From: Pseudoduganella violaceinigra DSM 15887
GTDB taxonomy: Bacteria > Pseudomonadota > Gammaproteobacteria > Burkholderiales > Burkholderiaceae_D
Direction: 5' to 3'
Assembly (NCBI RefSeq): GCF_000425385.1
Contig: NZ_AUDI01000001.1
Span: 186,001-250,000 of the forward strand
DNA: 64,000 bases
Part shown: in pieces, positions 26,406-35,334 of the stretch
How the letters are laid out: every line of letters starts with the position of its first letter
Position numbering within the stretch: position 1 is the first letter of the stretch
Translations under genes and position numbers: made by a program
The notes under the pieces: model-generated
What the model was told of the DNA's origin: nothing
The model's input: only the letters and a program-made list of their open reading frames with translations
Databases searched by the model: none

Positions 26406-26836
26406 CTATCTCATCGCCTCGTACTTCTCCTGGGCGATATCTGCCCAGAAGTCCAGATCCGCCGTGTCGAGATTCATGATCGCCTCTGGCGTCCAGCGGA
26501 ACGTCCAGGCGATCAGCTTTACCGCTTCGCGCCAGTGCCACTTTCCAAAAAAGGCAACACGAACTCCATCGCTGCGGTAACGTCGCCACCGTCAATCGAA
26601 TCCGCCTCCGCGCGGGTAAGGCCGCATGTCGCTTCAATGATCTGGAGCGTCAGGTCGTAAGGCTTGCGCCCCGTGACCTCGATGTTGCGCATCTCGCGAC
26701 CAACGGGGCGGCGCAGCTGCAGGACTTCGAGCTTGGTTCCATCCTTGAGCGTGATTGGGTAGGTCAATGGGAACGGGATGACTTGCCCGGTCTGTTGGCG
26801 AACAACGTTCGCGGCGTTGTTGTCTTGGTTTTCCAT
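26406..26836 (-). CDS. Tail assembly chaperone with -1 frameshift extension (Mu gp41/gp41')
   Basis: The zero frame (26519-26836, 105 aa, ENQDNNAANVVRQQTGQVIP...) ends in a TAA. At 26546-26552 the minus strand reads T TTT TTG in the correct phase for -1 slippage. Shifting there extends the protein by FFGKWHWREAVKLIAWTFRW and TPEAIMNLDTADLDFWADIA to a TAG at 26406-26408. The Trp-rich extension is the usual gpE'/gpG-T type tail. Both forms load the tape measure protein during tail assembly. The gene lies between tube and tape measure, exactly where this is expected. Confidence 0.85.
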
Positions 26837-27196
26837 TTACGCTTCCTCCGCTTTCGAGCCGAAGAACTTCGCCGCAGTTTTCTCGGCTTCGTGTTTCAAC
26901 GGTTCGGTAACGGCCGCATTGCGAACGACGTATGCCTGACCGCTGTCAGCCTCGAACATGATCGTCATGTCGGTCGCATTGTTGATATCCAGGATGTCGA
27001 CATCACCGCTCATAGCGATCTCGCACTCGATCTCTGCATGCTGCGGCTTCTCGGTATAGCCGGTCACGCCGCCGTCAATCGTCACGGGAGTACGTACGAC
27101 GCCGCCCGGGCTGAGTTTGCCGCTTCCAGGCATGGTGCCGATACGGCGGCCATTGAGGGTGATATACGCCGTGCCAGTGAATTTCTTGCTTGCCAT
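26837..27196 (-). CDS. Tail tube protein (Mu gp40, M), 119 aa
   Basis: KFTGTAYITLNGRRIGTMPG at the N-terminus, the central HAEIECEIAMSGDVDILDIN and the C-terminal MFEADSGQAYVVRNAAVTEP fit the Mu-type tail tube family. It forms the inner tube inside the sheath. The gene is 50 bases downstream of the sheath gene and abuts the chaperone gene. Length is normal. Confidence 0.9.
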   Translation of the reverse strand: MASKKFTGTAYITLNGRRIGTMPGSGKLSPGGVVRTPVTIDGGVTGYTEKPQHAEIECEIAMSGDVDILDINNATDMTIMFEADSGQAYVVRNAAVTEPLKHEAEKTAAKFFGSKAEEA

Positions 27197-27246
27197 GATT
27201 TTTCCTTAAGAAAATGGGCCAGCCTTAGACTGGCCCAATTGGTTGA

Positions 27247-28725
27247 TTACAGTCGGAATTCCAGCTTGGCCGCAAAGACGCGGAACTGGTTGATCAGGTC
27301 GGGCGGCAGCAGCACATCGATACGGTTCGCATCGGTCTGACTACGTTCGACGATCAGGTCGGTTTTGAACTGGTCGAAGTTTTCTACCAGGCCGGCTTCC
27401 TCCCAGTCGCGGAACAGGGCGATCAGCTCGCCGCGGATGGTGCGCGGGGTAACGATCGCCTGGCCGGGCGCGAAGTTGGCACCGTCGTTCGCCAGCTTGT
27501 AGCGTGCAAACTTCTGTGCAATGCGCGCCCGCACGCTGTAACGCAGGTAAGACAGCGTGTACATCGTTTCGGCATCGCGGTAGCTGGGGTCGACGAAACC
27601 GCCGCTGTTATGCACATAAGTCGTCACCGCACGCTCGACCATCAGGTTGCCGCCAGCATCGGCGATGAAGGTCGCCAGGCCGTAGCTAAGAAGGTTGTTG
27701 CGTTCCGCCCTGGTAAAACGCTTCTCTTGCGTCGCCGGAAGCAGGCCAGGACCCACCAGGGTCTGCACCGGGCGTGCCGGATCGATGCCGCCCAGGTAAT
27801 AGGCACAGATGGTCCCCCAAACGGCAGCATGCTTCCAGACCGGCATTGGCGAGCCGCCCTGCTCCACCGACCAGGCCACCACATGCTCGCTGTTGCGCGA
27901 ATTGGACCAGGTGTTCAGGGTGCCTACCGTACCGCGGACAGCGGTGTGCGCGCGTCCATCGTTCTGCTTCAACGGACCCCAGCGCGACGCCAGTTCGGTC
28001 TCGATCAGCTGCAGTGTGGCGCTATCGGACAGGCCGATCAGGATCGTGTTGTATTGCGTTTCGCCCAGGTTCGCGATCGCAGCCGCAATCGACGGGTCGC
28101 CAGCGCCGCTGGCCATCGCCGTGATCGCAACATTCAGCCCTGCCGGCGTCTTTTGCGATTGCGGGTAATAGTTCAGCCGCAAGTCAATGTCGTTGCCCAG
28201 GGTCCCCTTATTGCGGGCGGTCAGGGTAACAGTGCCGGCAGCCGACGCAGCGGTCACCGGCAGGTCAGCATTGGCGTTGATCGCTGCAGTCAGGGCTGTC
28301 GCGATGATGGTCGGCGTATCGGTGACCGCGACCGCCGCCTGGACCAGCACGCCGGCGACGTACAGATTCAGCAACCCTGCTTCTGTCGGGGCGCCGGTCA
28401 CGGCAATCGCGCCGGTCGCCGCAGCGCCTGCGCCATTGTCGGCGAGCGGAATGATGGTGGTCTCCACCATATCGGTCACCCCTTGCGACGCCTCGTACAT
28501 CAGTGCGGCGTGCGAGCCGCGACCGCAGGCGGCCCTGACGTCTGCCAGGCGGGTGGCCATGAACGGCACATCTGCCGCAGCGGTGCCACTGGCGAGCTTC
28601 TGGGCGATCACCAGAATGCGGTTAGGCATCACGGTCAGGCCTTTATTGGCTTTGGAATTGTCGAACTCCACGTACTGGCCAGGGGCCAGGAGATTGACCG
28701 GAATTTGGTTGAAACTGACCGTCAT
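27247..28725 (-). CDS. Contractile tail sheath protein (Mu gp39, L), 492 aa
   Basis: VSFNQIPVNLLAPGQYVEFD at the N-terminus, the middle YNTILIGLSDSATLQLIETE and the conserved sheath ending (QTDANRIDVLLPPDLINQFR, then FAAKLEFRL) define a Mu-like sheath. Presence of a full-length sheath shows the tail is contractile. The start overlaps the DUF2635 gene by four bases. No truncation is visible. Confidence 0.95.
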   Translation of the reverse strand: MTVSFNQIPVNLLAPGQYVEFDNSKANKGLTVMPNRILVIAQKLASGTAAADVPFMATRLADVRAACGRGSHAALMYEASQGVTDMVETTIIPLADNGAGAAATGAIAVTGAPTEAGLLNLYVAGVLVQAAVAVTDTPTIIATALTAAINANADLPVTAASAAGTVTLTARNKGTLGNDIDLRLNYYPQSQKTPAGLNVAITAMASGAGDPSIAAAIANLGETQYNTILIGLSDSATLQLIETELASRWGPLKQNDGRAHTAVRGTVGTLNTWSNSRNSEHVVAWSVEQGGSPMPVWKHAAVWGTICAYYLGGIDPARPVQTLVGPGLLPATQEKRFTRAERNNLLSYGLATFIADAGGNLMVERAVTTYVHNSGGFVDPSYRDAETMYTLSYLRYSVRARIAQKFARYKLANDGANFAPGQAIVTPRTIRGELIALFRDWEEAGLVENFDQFKTDLIVERSQTDANRIDVLLPPDLINQFRVFAAKLEFRL

Positions 28726-28913
28726 GCTTTCGCTCCTTTTTTCGCAGCGTTTGATTCAGCGGCTTCCGCCACTTCCTCTACATCGCCGTCGCTGAGGCGG
28801 CGAATCCAAAAACCGTCGTCGCCGTCTACCGGCGTTGGACCTTCGATTTCGCGACCAGTTGCCGGGTCGCGTACCAGTCGGCCTTCAACGGGCACAATAT
28901 TGATAACTCTCAT
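28722..28913 (-). CDS. DUF2635 protein (Mu gp38), 63 aa
   Basis: The short protein MRVINIVPVEGRLVRDPATG, then TPVDGDDGFWIRRLSDGDV, is the DUF2635 pattern, always found just before the sheath gene in Mu-like tails. It overlaps both neighbours by four bases. Its exact role in tail completion is unknown. Confidence 0.85.
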   Translation of the reverse strand: MRVINIVPVEGRLVRDPATGREIEGPTPVDGDDGFWIRRLSDGDVEEVAEAAESNAAKKGAKA

Positions 28914-29506
28914 ACAGGGTTCCTCTCTTTTAATGGACCGAATGGCAGGATGATGGCCGCACGGGCATCAAGCTGTCCGTCGGGTGTGTGCGGCGCTGGC
29001 GGGTCATTGCGGGGGCTCGCCATATCGAACCGCACGTTTAATTGGCCCAGGTCGTCGAAGCCTTGGGCCGGCTCGTGGTAATAGGAAAACTTGAACTGCA
29101 TTACCGCTTGCGTAAGTTCAGCGCGACCGTCAGCACCCTGGTAGGTGAAAACGGTATCGACGTAGTGAGCGCTGTCCACCAGGCTGGCGAGCTGAGCGAC
29201 AGAGCTCGAGCCGCTATTCATCTGCGCTTCGATTTGTGCTTCGATCGCGTTGCACAAGTCGTCAAGCGCATCATCGGCATCGACGTCGGCCTGAACAATG
29301 ACGATGATCTTCAGTTGGAGCTCGCGCAGTTGTGTGAAGTCGTTGCTCTTCGTCGCCGCATCGCGCTCGGTATAAACCAGCACCACCGGGCAATTCTGCG
29401 CGGTGAGCGGATACGTGCGCGAGGCCTTGACCCGACCAGCAAGCGATGGCGTGGCGTTGAGTACATCGCGCACTGCGTGACGGATCAGCTGACGCTGACT
29501 GTTCAT
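28910..29506 (-). CDS. Mu gp37-like tail protein (DUF1834-type), 198 aa
   Basis: The ATG at 29506 follows a perfect AAGGAGGTGA. The product (MNSQRQLIRHAVRDVLNATP...) has the head-completion/tail-terminator features of Mu gp37: VKASRTYPLTAQNCPVVLVY, then LRELQLKIIVIVQADVDADD. It is the first of the collinear tail genes here. In a full Mu-like phage the genes upstream would be head genes, which are missing in this window. Confidence 0.8.
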   Translation of the reverse strand: MNSQRQLIRHAVRDVLNATPSLAGRVKASRTYPLTAQNCPVVLVYTERDAATKSNDFTQLRELQLKIIVIVQADVDADDALDDLCNAIEAQIEAQMNSGSSSVAQLASLVDSAHYVDTVFTYQGADGRAELTQAVMQFKFSYYHEPAQGFDDLGQLNVRFDMASPRNDPPAPHTPDGQLDARAAIILPFGPLKERNPV

Positions 29507-29586
29507 GCAGTCACCTCCTTCCGCTCCAGAAGCGCAACCATGCGACCATGCAGCCAATCGAGGATTGTCCCCATGATCGAGTCCAT
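29503..29586 (-). CDS. Possible 27-aa leader peptide before gp37
   Basis: ATG at 29586 gives MDSIMGTILDWLHGRMVALL plus a short charged end, and its TGA overlaps the gp37 ATG (ATGA). The gp37 ribosome binding site lies within its last codons. It could be a coupling peptide or the remains of a deleted upstream gene. Evidence is only the frame and the overlap. Confidence 0.35.
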   Translation of the reverse strand: MDSIMGTILDWLHGRMVALLERKEVTA

Positions 29587-29627
29587 TCAGTGTGCCGCCT
29601 TTGAATTCCATGGCATTCCTCGAAAAG

Positions 29628-29652
29628 AAAAAAGCCCACCAGGTGGCGGGCT
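29628..29652 (-). terminator. Rho-independent terminator upstream of tail genes
   Basis: On the minus strand AGCCCGCC pairs with GGTGGGCT around an ACCT loop and is followed by six T. It lies 120 bases before gp37, so it would stop readthrough from the early module unless antiterminated. Confidence 0.7.
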
Positions 29653-29688
29653 CTCGGGTTTATAAAGATCACTTCTTTACTAAGCTTT

Positions 29689-29704
29689 GTGCAGACGTCT
29701 GCAC
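29689..29704. promoter_or_regulatory. 16-bp perfect palindrome, operator candidate
   Basis: GTGCAGACGTCTGCAC is a perfect inverted repeat between the two terminators and before the tail operon. It may be a binding site for an activator or repressor of the late genes. No known consensus is matched. Confidence 0.4.
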
Positions 29705-29865
29705 GCCATCGTTAAGCGACGGCGTTTTGGAACAAATAAGGCAGATCAGGTACGGTGTTGACGTCGTTCACGCGTTCGCCAGCGTGGCACTTGTAGCAGC
29801 CTTCCAGGCCGCTGTATTGACAGGGATGGCAACTCGGCACACAAGGCCGCCGAAATCTATAGACG

Positions 29866-29891
29866 AAAAAAAACCCCGCTTACGCGAGGTT
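29866..29891 (-). terminator. Rho-independent terminator after the early module
   Basis: Minus-strand AACCTCGC and GCGGGGTT pair around GTAA and are followed by eight T. It lies 38 bases after the antiterminator candidate. Confidence 0.75.
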
Positions 29892-29928
29892 TTGTTTTGC
29901 ACGGGCGTGACTTTCCCTGATGTGTATT

Positions 29929-30390
29929 CTAATCGAAGTAAATCCGAGTTGCAATATTCTTTCGCAATAAAATCTCCAATGCCCGCTCCGCCTCGCCCAC
30001 CACGTCGGTGAAGTCCAGGGATGGAAAGCGCCATACTGTCGCGATATTGCAGCGGCGGCGGATCGCCCAATCGAGATGGCGCGGCAGACTTTGCATCATC
30101 GCCTCAACGCCTTCTGCGACGCGCGTCTCCATGACTTCATACAATTCATCAGAGTCCCCCTCAACGTCTTCCGCATAGTCGCTTTGCAGGATTGCACTGC
30201 GCCCCCGCCATCCAAGCCGCGTATCGTCGCGCCGCTGCCAGCGCATCCAAACGTCAAGGCAGTAATCGAGTGCCTTCGTTTCTACTCGCGCAGCGACCGG
30301 AATCGCGTTCGCCCTCCTCGCCGCGCTACGCACGACCGGCACCGACTCTTCGACCATAGCCACTCCGTCAACAACAAGTACTCCACTCAT
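29929..30390 (-). CDS. Antiterminator candidate (Q-like), 153 aa
   Basis: Read from ATG 30390, which follows AAAGGGAAT. The product has a central helical domain with ALDYCLDVWMRWQRRDDTRL and ends LPRHLDWAIRRRCNIATVWR, FPSLDFTDVVGEAE. I recall similar proteins at the end of early operons in Burkholderiales prophages, where Q-type antiterminators are encoded, but sequence evidence for the function is weak. The position is telling: last early gene, followed by two terminators and then the tail genes. A sigma-like or other late activator is the alternative. Confidence 0.5.
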   Translation of the reverse strand: MSGVLVVDGVAMVEESVPVVRSAARRANAIPVAARVETKALDYCLDVWMRWQRRDDTRLGWRGRSAILQSDYAEDVEGDSDELYEVMETRVAEGVEAMMQSLPRHLDWAIRRRCNIATVWRFPSLDFTDVVGEAERALEILLRKNIATRIYFD

Positions 30391-31078
30391 TGAAATTCCC
30401 TTTCTGCCCAAATTCAGAACGTTCTTCACCTATGACCGCAGGCCCAGCGCCTGCTCAGCCATTTCAATCGATGCGATGTAGACGGATTCGCCGCGCTCAT
30501 GCTTTTGCAAGATCGCATGCGCCCACTCGGTTTGCCCGCTGATGCCAGCACGCTGCGGTATGCCCTTCATGTTCAATTGCGACAGCAATTTCCTGGCTCG
30601 ATCAGGCTGCAGCCTTGCTTTGCCCGGCGCTGGTAGCTCTTGGCGCTTTATGGGCACCGGCGCCAGATTCAGCTCTTCGGCGTAATGGCGAAGTGCTTCG
30701 ACCCAACGCGGGCGCAACACCTCATACCCTTGATGTGTCATGGCAAATGCGCCAACCTTCACCCATGCCCAATAAATGGCCGGGTGCGACCATACGTCAG
30801 GATCATTCGGATTGAATCGCTCCCGCTTAACCCCTTGCTCCAACGCTTCATGAAACGCAAGCTCCGGGTCAAGGTTCGGCCTGCAAAGCTTGATGAACTC
30901 AGGAAGGGTCGGCGGCCTATCCCTTGTTTCGAGCATCCGATATCCGGTCGCCAATTCAGCCCTGGACAAACCGCCCAGCCGTTCCGCCCAATATTCCTTC
31001 ATTTCGCCGGCGTTTACTCCTGCCCACATGTCAGCGAATCGTGCTCCGTACGCAAAGGACATTCGTTTGAACAATGAC

Positions 31079-32178
<1,100 letters not shown>

Positions 32179-32182
<4 letters not shown>

Positions 32183-32520
32183 CGCAATGCCCGTTCTGGG
32201 TCATGAGAGAGTTCAGTCATTCGCGGCTTCCTGCGAGCAGCCTGGCATGCGCTTAACTGGCTTTCTGGATTGTGGAAATGCCACGCAGGATCGCCCGTCC
32301 GCCCCCCCTGCCGAAGGAATGCCCAGTCAACGCCAGGACACAGGTCCTCGCAAGTAAGCTCGCGGTTCGTGAATTTTTCGAGTTTGATTGCCAGCGCCTC
32401 CTTACACTGGCGGTTGCCATAAGCGATTTGGCGCAGATAGTCAAAGGAGGTTCCACACCGGGTGGCAAGATCGTAACGTTGCCAAATAGGCAAGTTATTT
32501 AAATAATCAAGTAGTCTCAT
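32179..32520 (-). CDS. Cro-like / YdaS-type regulator, 113 aa
   Basis: LNNLPIWQRYDLATRCGTSF, then DYLRQIAYGNRQCKEALAI, is the YdaS/Cro-type helix-turn-helix with an N-terminal extension of the family size. The C-terminal 45 residues (DWAFLRQGGRTGDPAWH...) are less conserved. It is the first early gene, divergent from the LexA-type repressor across an 81-base operator region, as Cro and CI are. Its ATG lies only six bases after the -10 element, so the message may be leaderless. Confidence 0.7.
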
Positions 32521-32526
32521 GCGGAA

Positions 32527-32555
32527 ACTTTATCAATTGATATAGTCAAAGTCAA
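32527..32555 (-). promoter_or_regulatory. Promoter of the Cro-like gene
   Basis: On the minus strand TTGACT (32550-32555) and TAAAGT (32527-32532) are separated by 17 bases. The -10 element is six bases from the ATG at 32520, which puts the expected start of transcription at or next to the start codon. The TATCAATTGATA palindrome overlaps the promoter. Confidence 0.65.
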
Positions 32556-32582
32556 GCATTTGATAATTTATCATTTGATAAA
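32531..32582. promoter_or_regulatory. Operator region with TGATAA half-sites
   Basis: Three perfect palindromes occur: TATCAATTGATA (32531-32542), TGATAATTTATCA (32561-32573) and TTTATCATTTGATAAA (32567-32582). The shared half-site is TGATAA/TTATCA. This is the expected layout for binding by the repressor and the Cro-like protein between their genes. Confidence 0.7.
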
Positions 32583-32601
32583 TTTCTGGTTTAATGCCGG
32601 G

Positions 32602-33318
32602 ATGGACATGTATCAACATCGGCGGGAACGCCTCGTCGCACTTATTCGCGACAAACATTTCGGACTTCGGAAGAGCCTGGCTGACGCTAGCGGCTGGAGC
32701 GAAGCGCGCATTTCGCAAATCTTGTCTCCGACCTACCGCGACGGGCGTGCATTTAGCGAGAAGATTGCGCGCAAGCTGGAAGAGGACCTGTCCTTGGCTC
32801 CGCTTTACTTTGACTATGGCGCTGGCCCGGCACCGGTGCCGGCAACTCCGCCGGCAAGTGAGTATTTGCGCGTACAGCCAATTAATGAAGACAGCCCCGG
32901 CATTGTTGCAATTCGCAAAGTACGGCTCCGTCTGTCTGCTGGCATCATGGGGTTCATCGCAGACCCCGACCCCGATGCGGCGCAGTCGTTCAATCTTGAT
33001 GAGGATTGGATTGTCCGCAACCGTTATAACGCCGACGAACTGCTTGCTATCGAGGTTACTGGCGAAAGCATGGAGCCAAGGCTTTACCGTGGCGACCTGG
33101 TCGTCGTAAATACTGGCGACACACGGCCTGTTGACGGACAGGTCTTCGCGATCAACTATGAGGGGGAAGCGGTTGTTAAACGACTTGCGCGCGATATGGG
33201 CAAATGGTGGCTGACCTCAGACAACCCTGACCAGCAACGGTTTCCGCGCAAGGTCTGCGAAGGTGGCAATTGCCTGATTATTGGCAAAGTCGTCCTCAAG
33301 AAGAGCGAGAACATTTAA
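32602..33318 (+). CDS. LexA/CI-type repressor with S24 peptidase, 238 aa
   Basis: The N-terminal HTH (about residues 22-60, RKSLADASGWSEARISQILS) is followed by a Pro-rich linker and an S24 domain. S156 (in GESMEP) and K193 (in VVKRL) are the catalytic pair, and the likely self-cleavage site is A113-G114 (SAGIMG). Such repressors cut themselves when RecA is activated by DNA damage, so the tail operon should be SOS-induced. The start at 32602 gives the best HTH; TTTAAT lies six bases upstream. Confidence 0.9.
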   Translation: MDMYQHRRERLVALIRDKHFGLRKSLADASGWSEARISQILSPTYRDGRAFSEKIARKLEEDLSLAPLYFDYGAGPAPVPATPPASEYLRVQPINEDSPGIVAIRKVRLRLSAGIMGFIADPDPDAAQSFNLDEDWIVRNRYNADELLAIEVTGESMEPRLYRGDLVVVNTGDTRPVDGQVFAINYEGEAVVKRLARDMGKWWLTSDNPDQQRFPRKVCEGGNCLIIGKVVLKKSENI

Positions 33319-33722
33319 TGCCGGTACGTTCGCTCGAATGCGTCTTCGTGGACGACGTGGATCTCGCTCGCGACGACTCATTGGCATTCCTTAACCCCGA
33401 GCGAAACGCGATTGTCCTTAACAAGCCTGGCGCTGATTCAGAGCTTTGCATTTGCGTGACCGCTGAGGCCTCTGGCGCCCAGCCAATGGATCGGCTTTCC
33501 TTGTCGCTTTCCGTGAATTCGAAAGAGATTGCCTGGATCAGCTTCGCTCACGCAGCCGTTCAGCCCCCGGATCCTTCGCAAGACCGCTACCAGATCGATC
33601 ACATTTTCACGATTCCCCACCACCTTACTTATCGTGAATGCACATTCGTCGTTACCGCAACTACCGAACGCGGCCACTTGGGCACTCGCGAACTTAAGCT
33701 AGAACTACCTCCCCCGTTTTAA
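33318..33722 (+). CDS. Hypothetical protein coupled to the repressor, 134 aa
   Basis: Its ATG overlaps the repressor stop by one base (TAATG). The product (MPVRSLECVFVDDVDLARDD...) is beta-rich and soluble, without recognised motifs, and ends KLELPPPF. Tight coupling suggests a partner of the repressor, such as a modulator of its stability, or a superinfection function; this is inference. Confidence 0.55.
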   Translation: MPVRSLECVFVDDVDLARDDSLAFLNPERNAIVLNKPGADSELCICVTAEASGAQPMDRLSLSLSVNSKEIAWISFAHAAVQPPDPSQDRYQIDHIFTIPHHLTYRECTFVVTATTERGHLGTRELKLELPPPF

Positions 33723-33783
33723 GCATTTGCTTGTGCCCGCGGCACAACGGTGCAATATTTCGCAAAGAAACTTTACCAATTGA

Positions 33784-33812
33784 TTGACATTATGTTTATC
33801 ATTTAGTAAAGT
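33784..33812 (+). promoter_or_regulatory. Promoter with a repressor-type operator
   Basis: TTGACA (33784-33789) and TAAAGT (33807-33812) have a 17-base spacer. TTTATCATTTAGTAAA (33795-33810) overlaps the -10 and matches 14 of 16 bases of the operator palindrome at 32567-32582. It would place the small genes at 33843-34141 under the same repressor. Confidence 0.6.
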
Positions 33813-33842
33813 ATGTTTCATCGTCAGTTCGATGGAGCAAGT

Positions 33843-33950
33843 ATGCAATCTTTGTTCAGGGGTGTGGTCCAGCCCACAATCGGTGGACAATGTGCGTCCG
33901 CTTCCCGCGCTACTTCGAAAGCTCTCCTCGTCGACGCGAGCGGAGTTTAA
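33843..33950 (+). CDS. Possible small phage peptide, 35 aa
   Basis: GGAGCAAGT precedes ATG 33843, and the frame (MQSLFRGVVQPTIGGQCASA...) ends at 33950, two bases before the next ATG, whose ribosome binding site it overlaps. It may be a coupled leader of the following gene. No family recognised. Confidence 0.35.
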   Translation: MQSLFRGVVQPTIGGQCASASRATSKALLVDASGV

Positions 33951-33952
33951 CT

Positions 33953-34141
33953 ATGTCGGCTCTCGTTCCCGACGCGATCTCAATCGACATCGCCTTTCGA
34001 TCTCTTGGCACTACCAAGAGCCTCGATCAGGTGATGGCAGATTCAGCCCTGAAAAGAATTCTCCTCAATGGCGCCAGAGTGCATATGAGGCGCCGGGCGA
34101 AGTTCGACCCGAAACGAATGCAAGCAAACGATACCGATTAG
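33953..34141 (+). CDS. Small hypothetical phage protein, 62 aa
   Basis: GGAG lies seven bases before the ATG. The protein MSALVPDAISIDIAFRSLGT continues to a basic helix (RRRAKFDPKRMQAND) that I associate with conserved small proteins in Burkholderiales prophages. It lies behind the operator-bearing promoter at 33784. Role unknown. It is the last recognisable phage-type gene on the right side. Confidence 0.5.
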   Translation: MSALVPDAISIDIAFRSLGTTKSLDQVMADSALKRILLNGARVHMRRRAKFDPKRMQANDTD

Positions 34142-34202
34142 AAGAAAGAAAATTGCTGCGCATGCGCCTTGACTGGTGCTACTGCGAGACTTCGTCTGCA
34201 GC

Positions 34203-34469
34203 TCAAGCGCCGACGAATGCCGGCAAGGCGTCGAAGCTGGCGGCAACCGCATCCGGTGCCACGCCCAGTTGCTCCGCCGGCGCATCCGTCGCCAGCGCTG
34301 TTCCGCGGCCGGGTAAGAACTGTTCGCCAAGCGCGAAGATCGGGCGCGGGTCGAACAAGGCCAGTCCATCGAAAGCTACCGCTTTGATACGCGGTGTCGC
34401 GGCCTGCGCTGGAAGTATCGCGCTTGCTGCGCCTGCGGCGGGTGCACTGATAAAGCTGGGTCGGTTCAT
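34203..34469 (-). pseudogene. Truncated haloacid dehalogenase-type gene
   Basis: The N-terminus (MNRPSFISAPAAGAASAILP, then ATPRIKAVAFDGLALFDPRP) is the start of an HAD-type (haloacid dehalogenase type II) enzyme with an N-terminal export-like segment. The nucleophile Asp of motif I is in AFDGLALFD. After GRGTALA the core seems to be deleted, and the frame stops after 88 residues, against about 260 in the family. The break lies right beside the end of the phage block, which suggests that insertion or rearrangement destroyed the gene. Confidence 0.6.
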
Positions 34470-34592
34470 ATTGTTCTCCGATCGGGTCTCGATAAGCCTA
34501 CTTTACGGAGTTCCTCCTCAAAGCAGAATCCTCGGCCGGCAGAATAGATTCTTTCGGGATTTGCAGGAATGCGCATCGGGTAGAATCTGGCC

Positions 34593-35300
34593 ATGACATC
34601 CCCAGACAACAGCTTCTCCCCCGCCGAGCGCGCAGGTTTGTACCGCGCCATCCGTGAACGCCGTGATGTGCGCTCCCAGTTCCTTCCCGCCCCGATTCCG
34701 CACGAGGTCCTGGCCCGCCTGCTGCAGGCGGCGCACCATGCGCCGTCGGTCGGTTTCATGCAGCCGTGGGACTTTATCGTCATCGATAGCAAAGAAGTCC
34801 GGCAGCAGGTCCATGCGATCTTCGAACGGGAAAACGCGAAGGCGTTGGAGAACTATGCGGGAGACCAGGCCTCGCTGTACAAGCGCCTGAAGCTGGAAGG
34901 CATTCTTGAGAGCCCGATCAACCTGTGCATCACCTGCGATCGCACACGCGGCGGGCCCAATGTGCTGGGGCGGAATTCGATCCTCGATATGGACTTGTTC
35001 AGCGCCTGCCTGGCGGTGCAGAACTTGTGGCTGGCGGCGCGCGCCGAGGGAATCGGCGTGGGCTGGGTCAGCATCCTTGACCAGCAGGAGCTGGCTGCCA
35101 CCTTGCAGTTGCCGGAAAATGTGTATCCAGTGGCCTATCTTTGCGTGGGCTATGTGAGCGAATTCCTGCCCAGCCCAGAACTGCAGGCCAAAGGCTGGCG
35201 CTCCCGCCTGCCGCTGGAAGAGCTTGTCCACGGCAACCAATGGGGCCAGCCGATCGAAGACGCGGCGCTAGAGTCGGCACTGCGCAAGGCGGCAGTATAA
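34593..35300 (+). CDS. bluB: 5,6-dimethylbenzimidazole synthase BluB, 235 aa
   Basis: A nitroreductase-fold enzyme that breaks down reduced FMN to give the lower ligand of vitamin B12. The family start RAIRERRDVRSQFLPAPIPH, the middle LLQAAHHAPSVGFMQPWDFI and GRNSILDMDLFSACLAVQNL are clear BluB signatures, the Asp in the last motif being part of the catalytic site. Length is normal. No cobalamin riboswitch was noticed upstream and no other cob gene is adjacent, so it stands alone. Confidence 0.92.
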   Translation: MTSPDNSFSPAERAGLYRAIRERRDVRSQFLPAPIPHEVLARLLQAAHHAPSVGFMQPWDFIVIDSKEVRQQVHAIFERENAKALENYAGDQASLYKRLKLEGILESPINLCITCDRTRGGPNVLGRNSILDMDLFSACLAVQNLWLAARAEGIGVGWVSILDQQELAATLQLPENVYPVAYLCVGYVSEFLPSPELQAKGWRSRLPLEELVHGNQWGQPIEDAALESALRKAAV

Positions 35301-35334
35301 GAAGATCCCGCTTAAAGAACAGGAAGACCAGGTC

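Larger units (their letters stand above)
29587..29928. other. Early/tail module junction, no gene
   Basis: This 342-base stretch holds two minus-strand terminators, a 16-bp perfect palindrome and a weaker plus-strand hairpin (29705-29729), and no convincing reading frame. In a complete phage the head genes would lie here. It is the likely site of antitermination control. Confidence 0.6.

Noticed and set aside
33784..34596. Long plus-strand frame of 270 codons across 33784-34596
   Set aside because: It crosses the small phage genes and the dehalogenase remnant, has an Arg/Ser-rich composition and no family features, and is out of frame with the better-supported genes.
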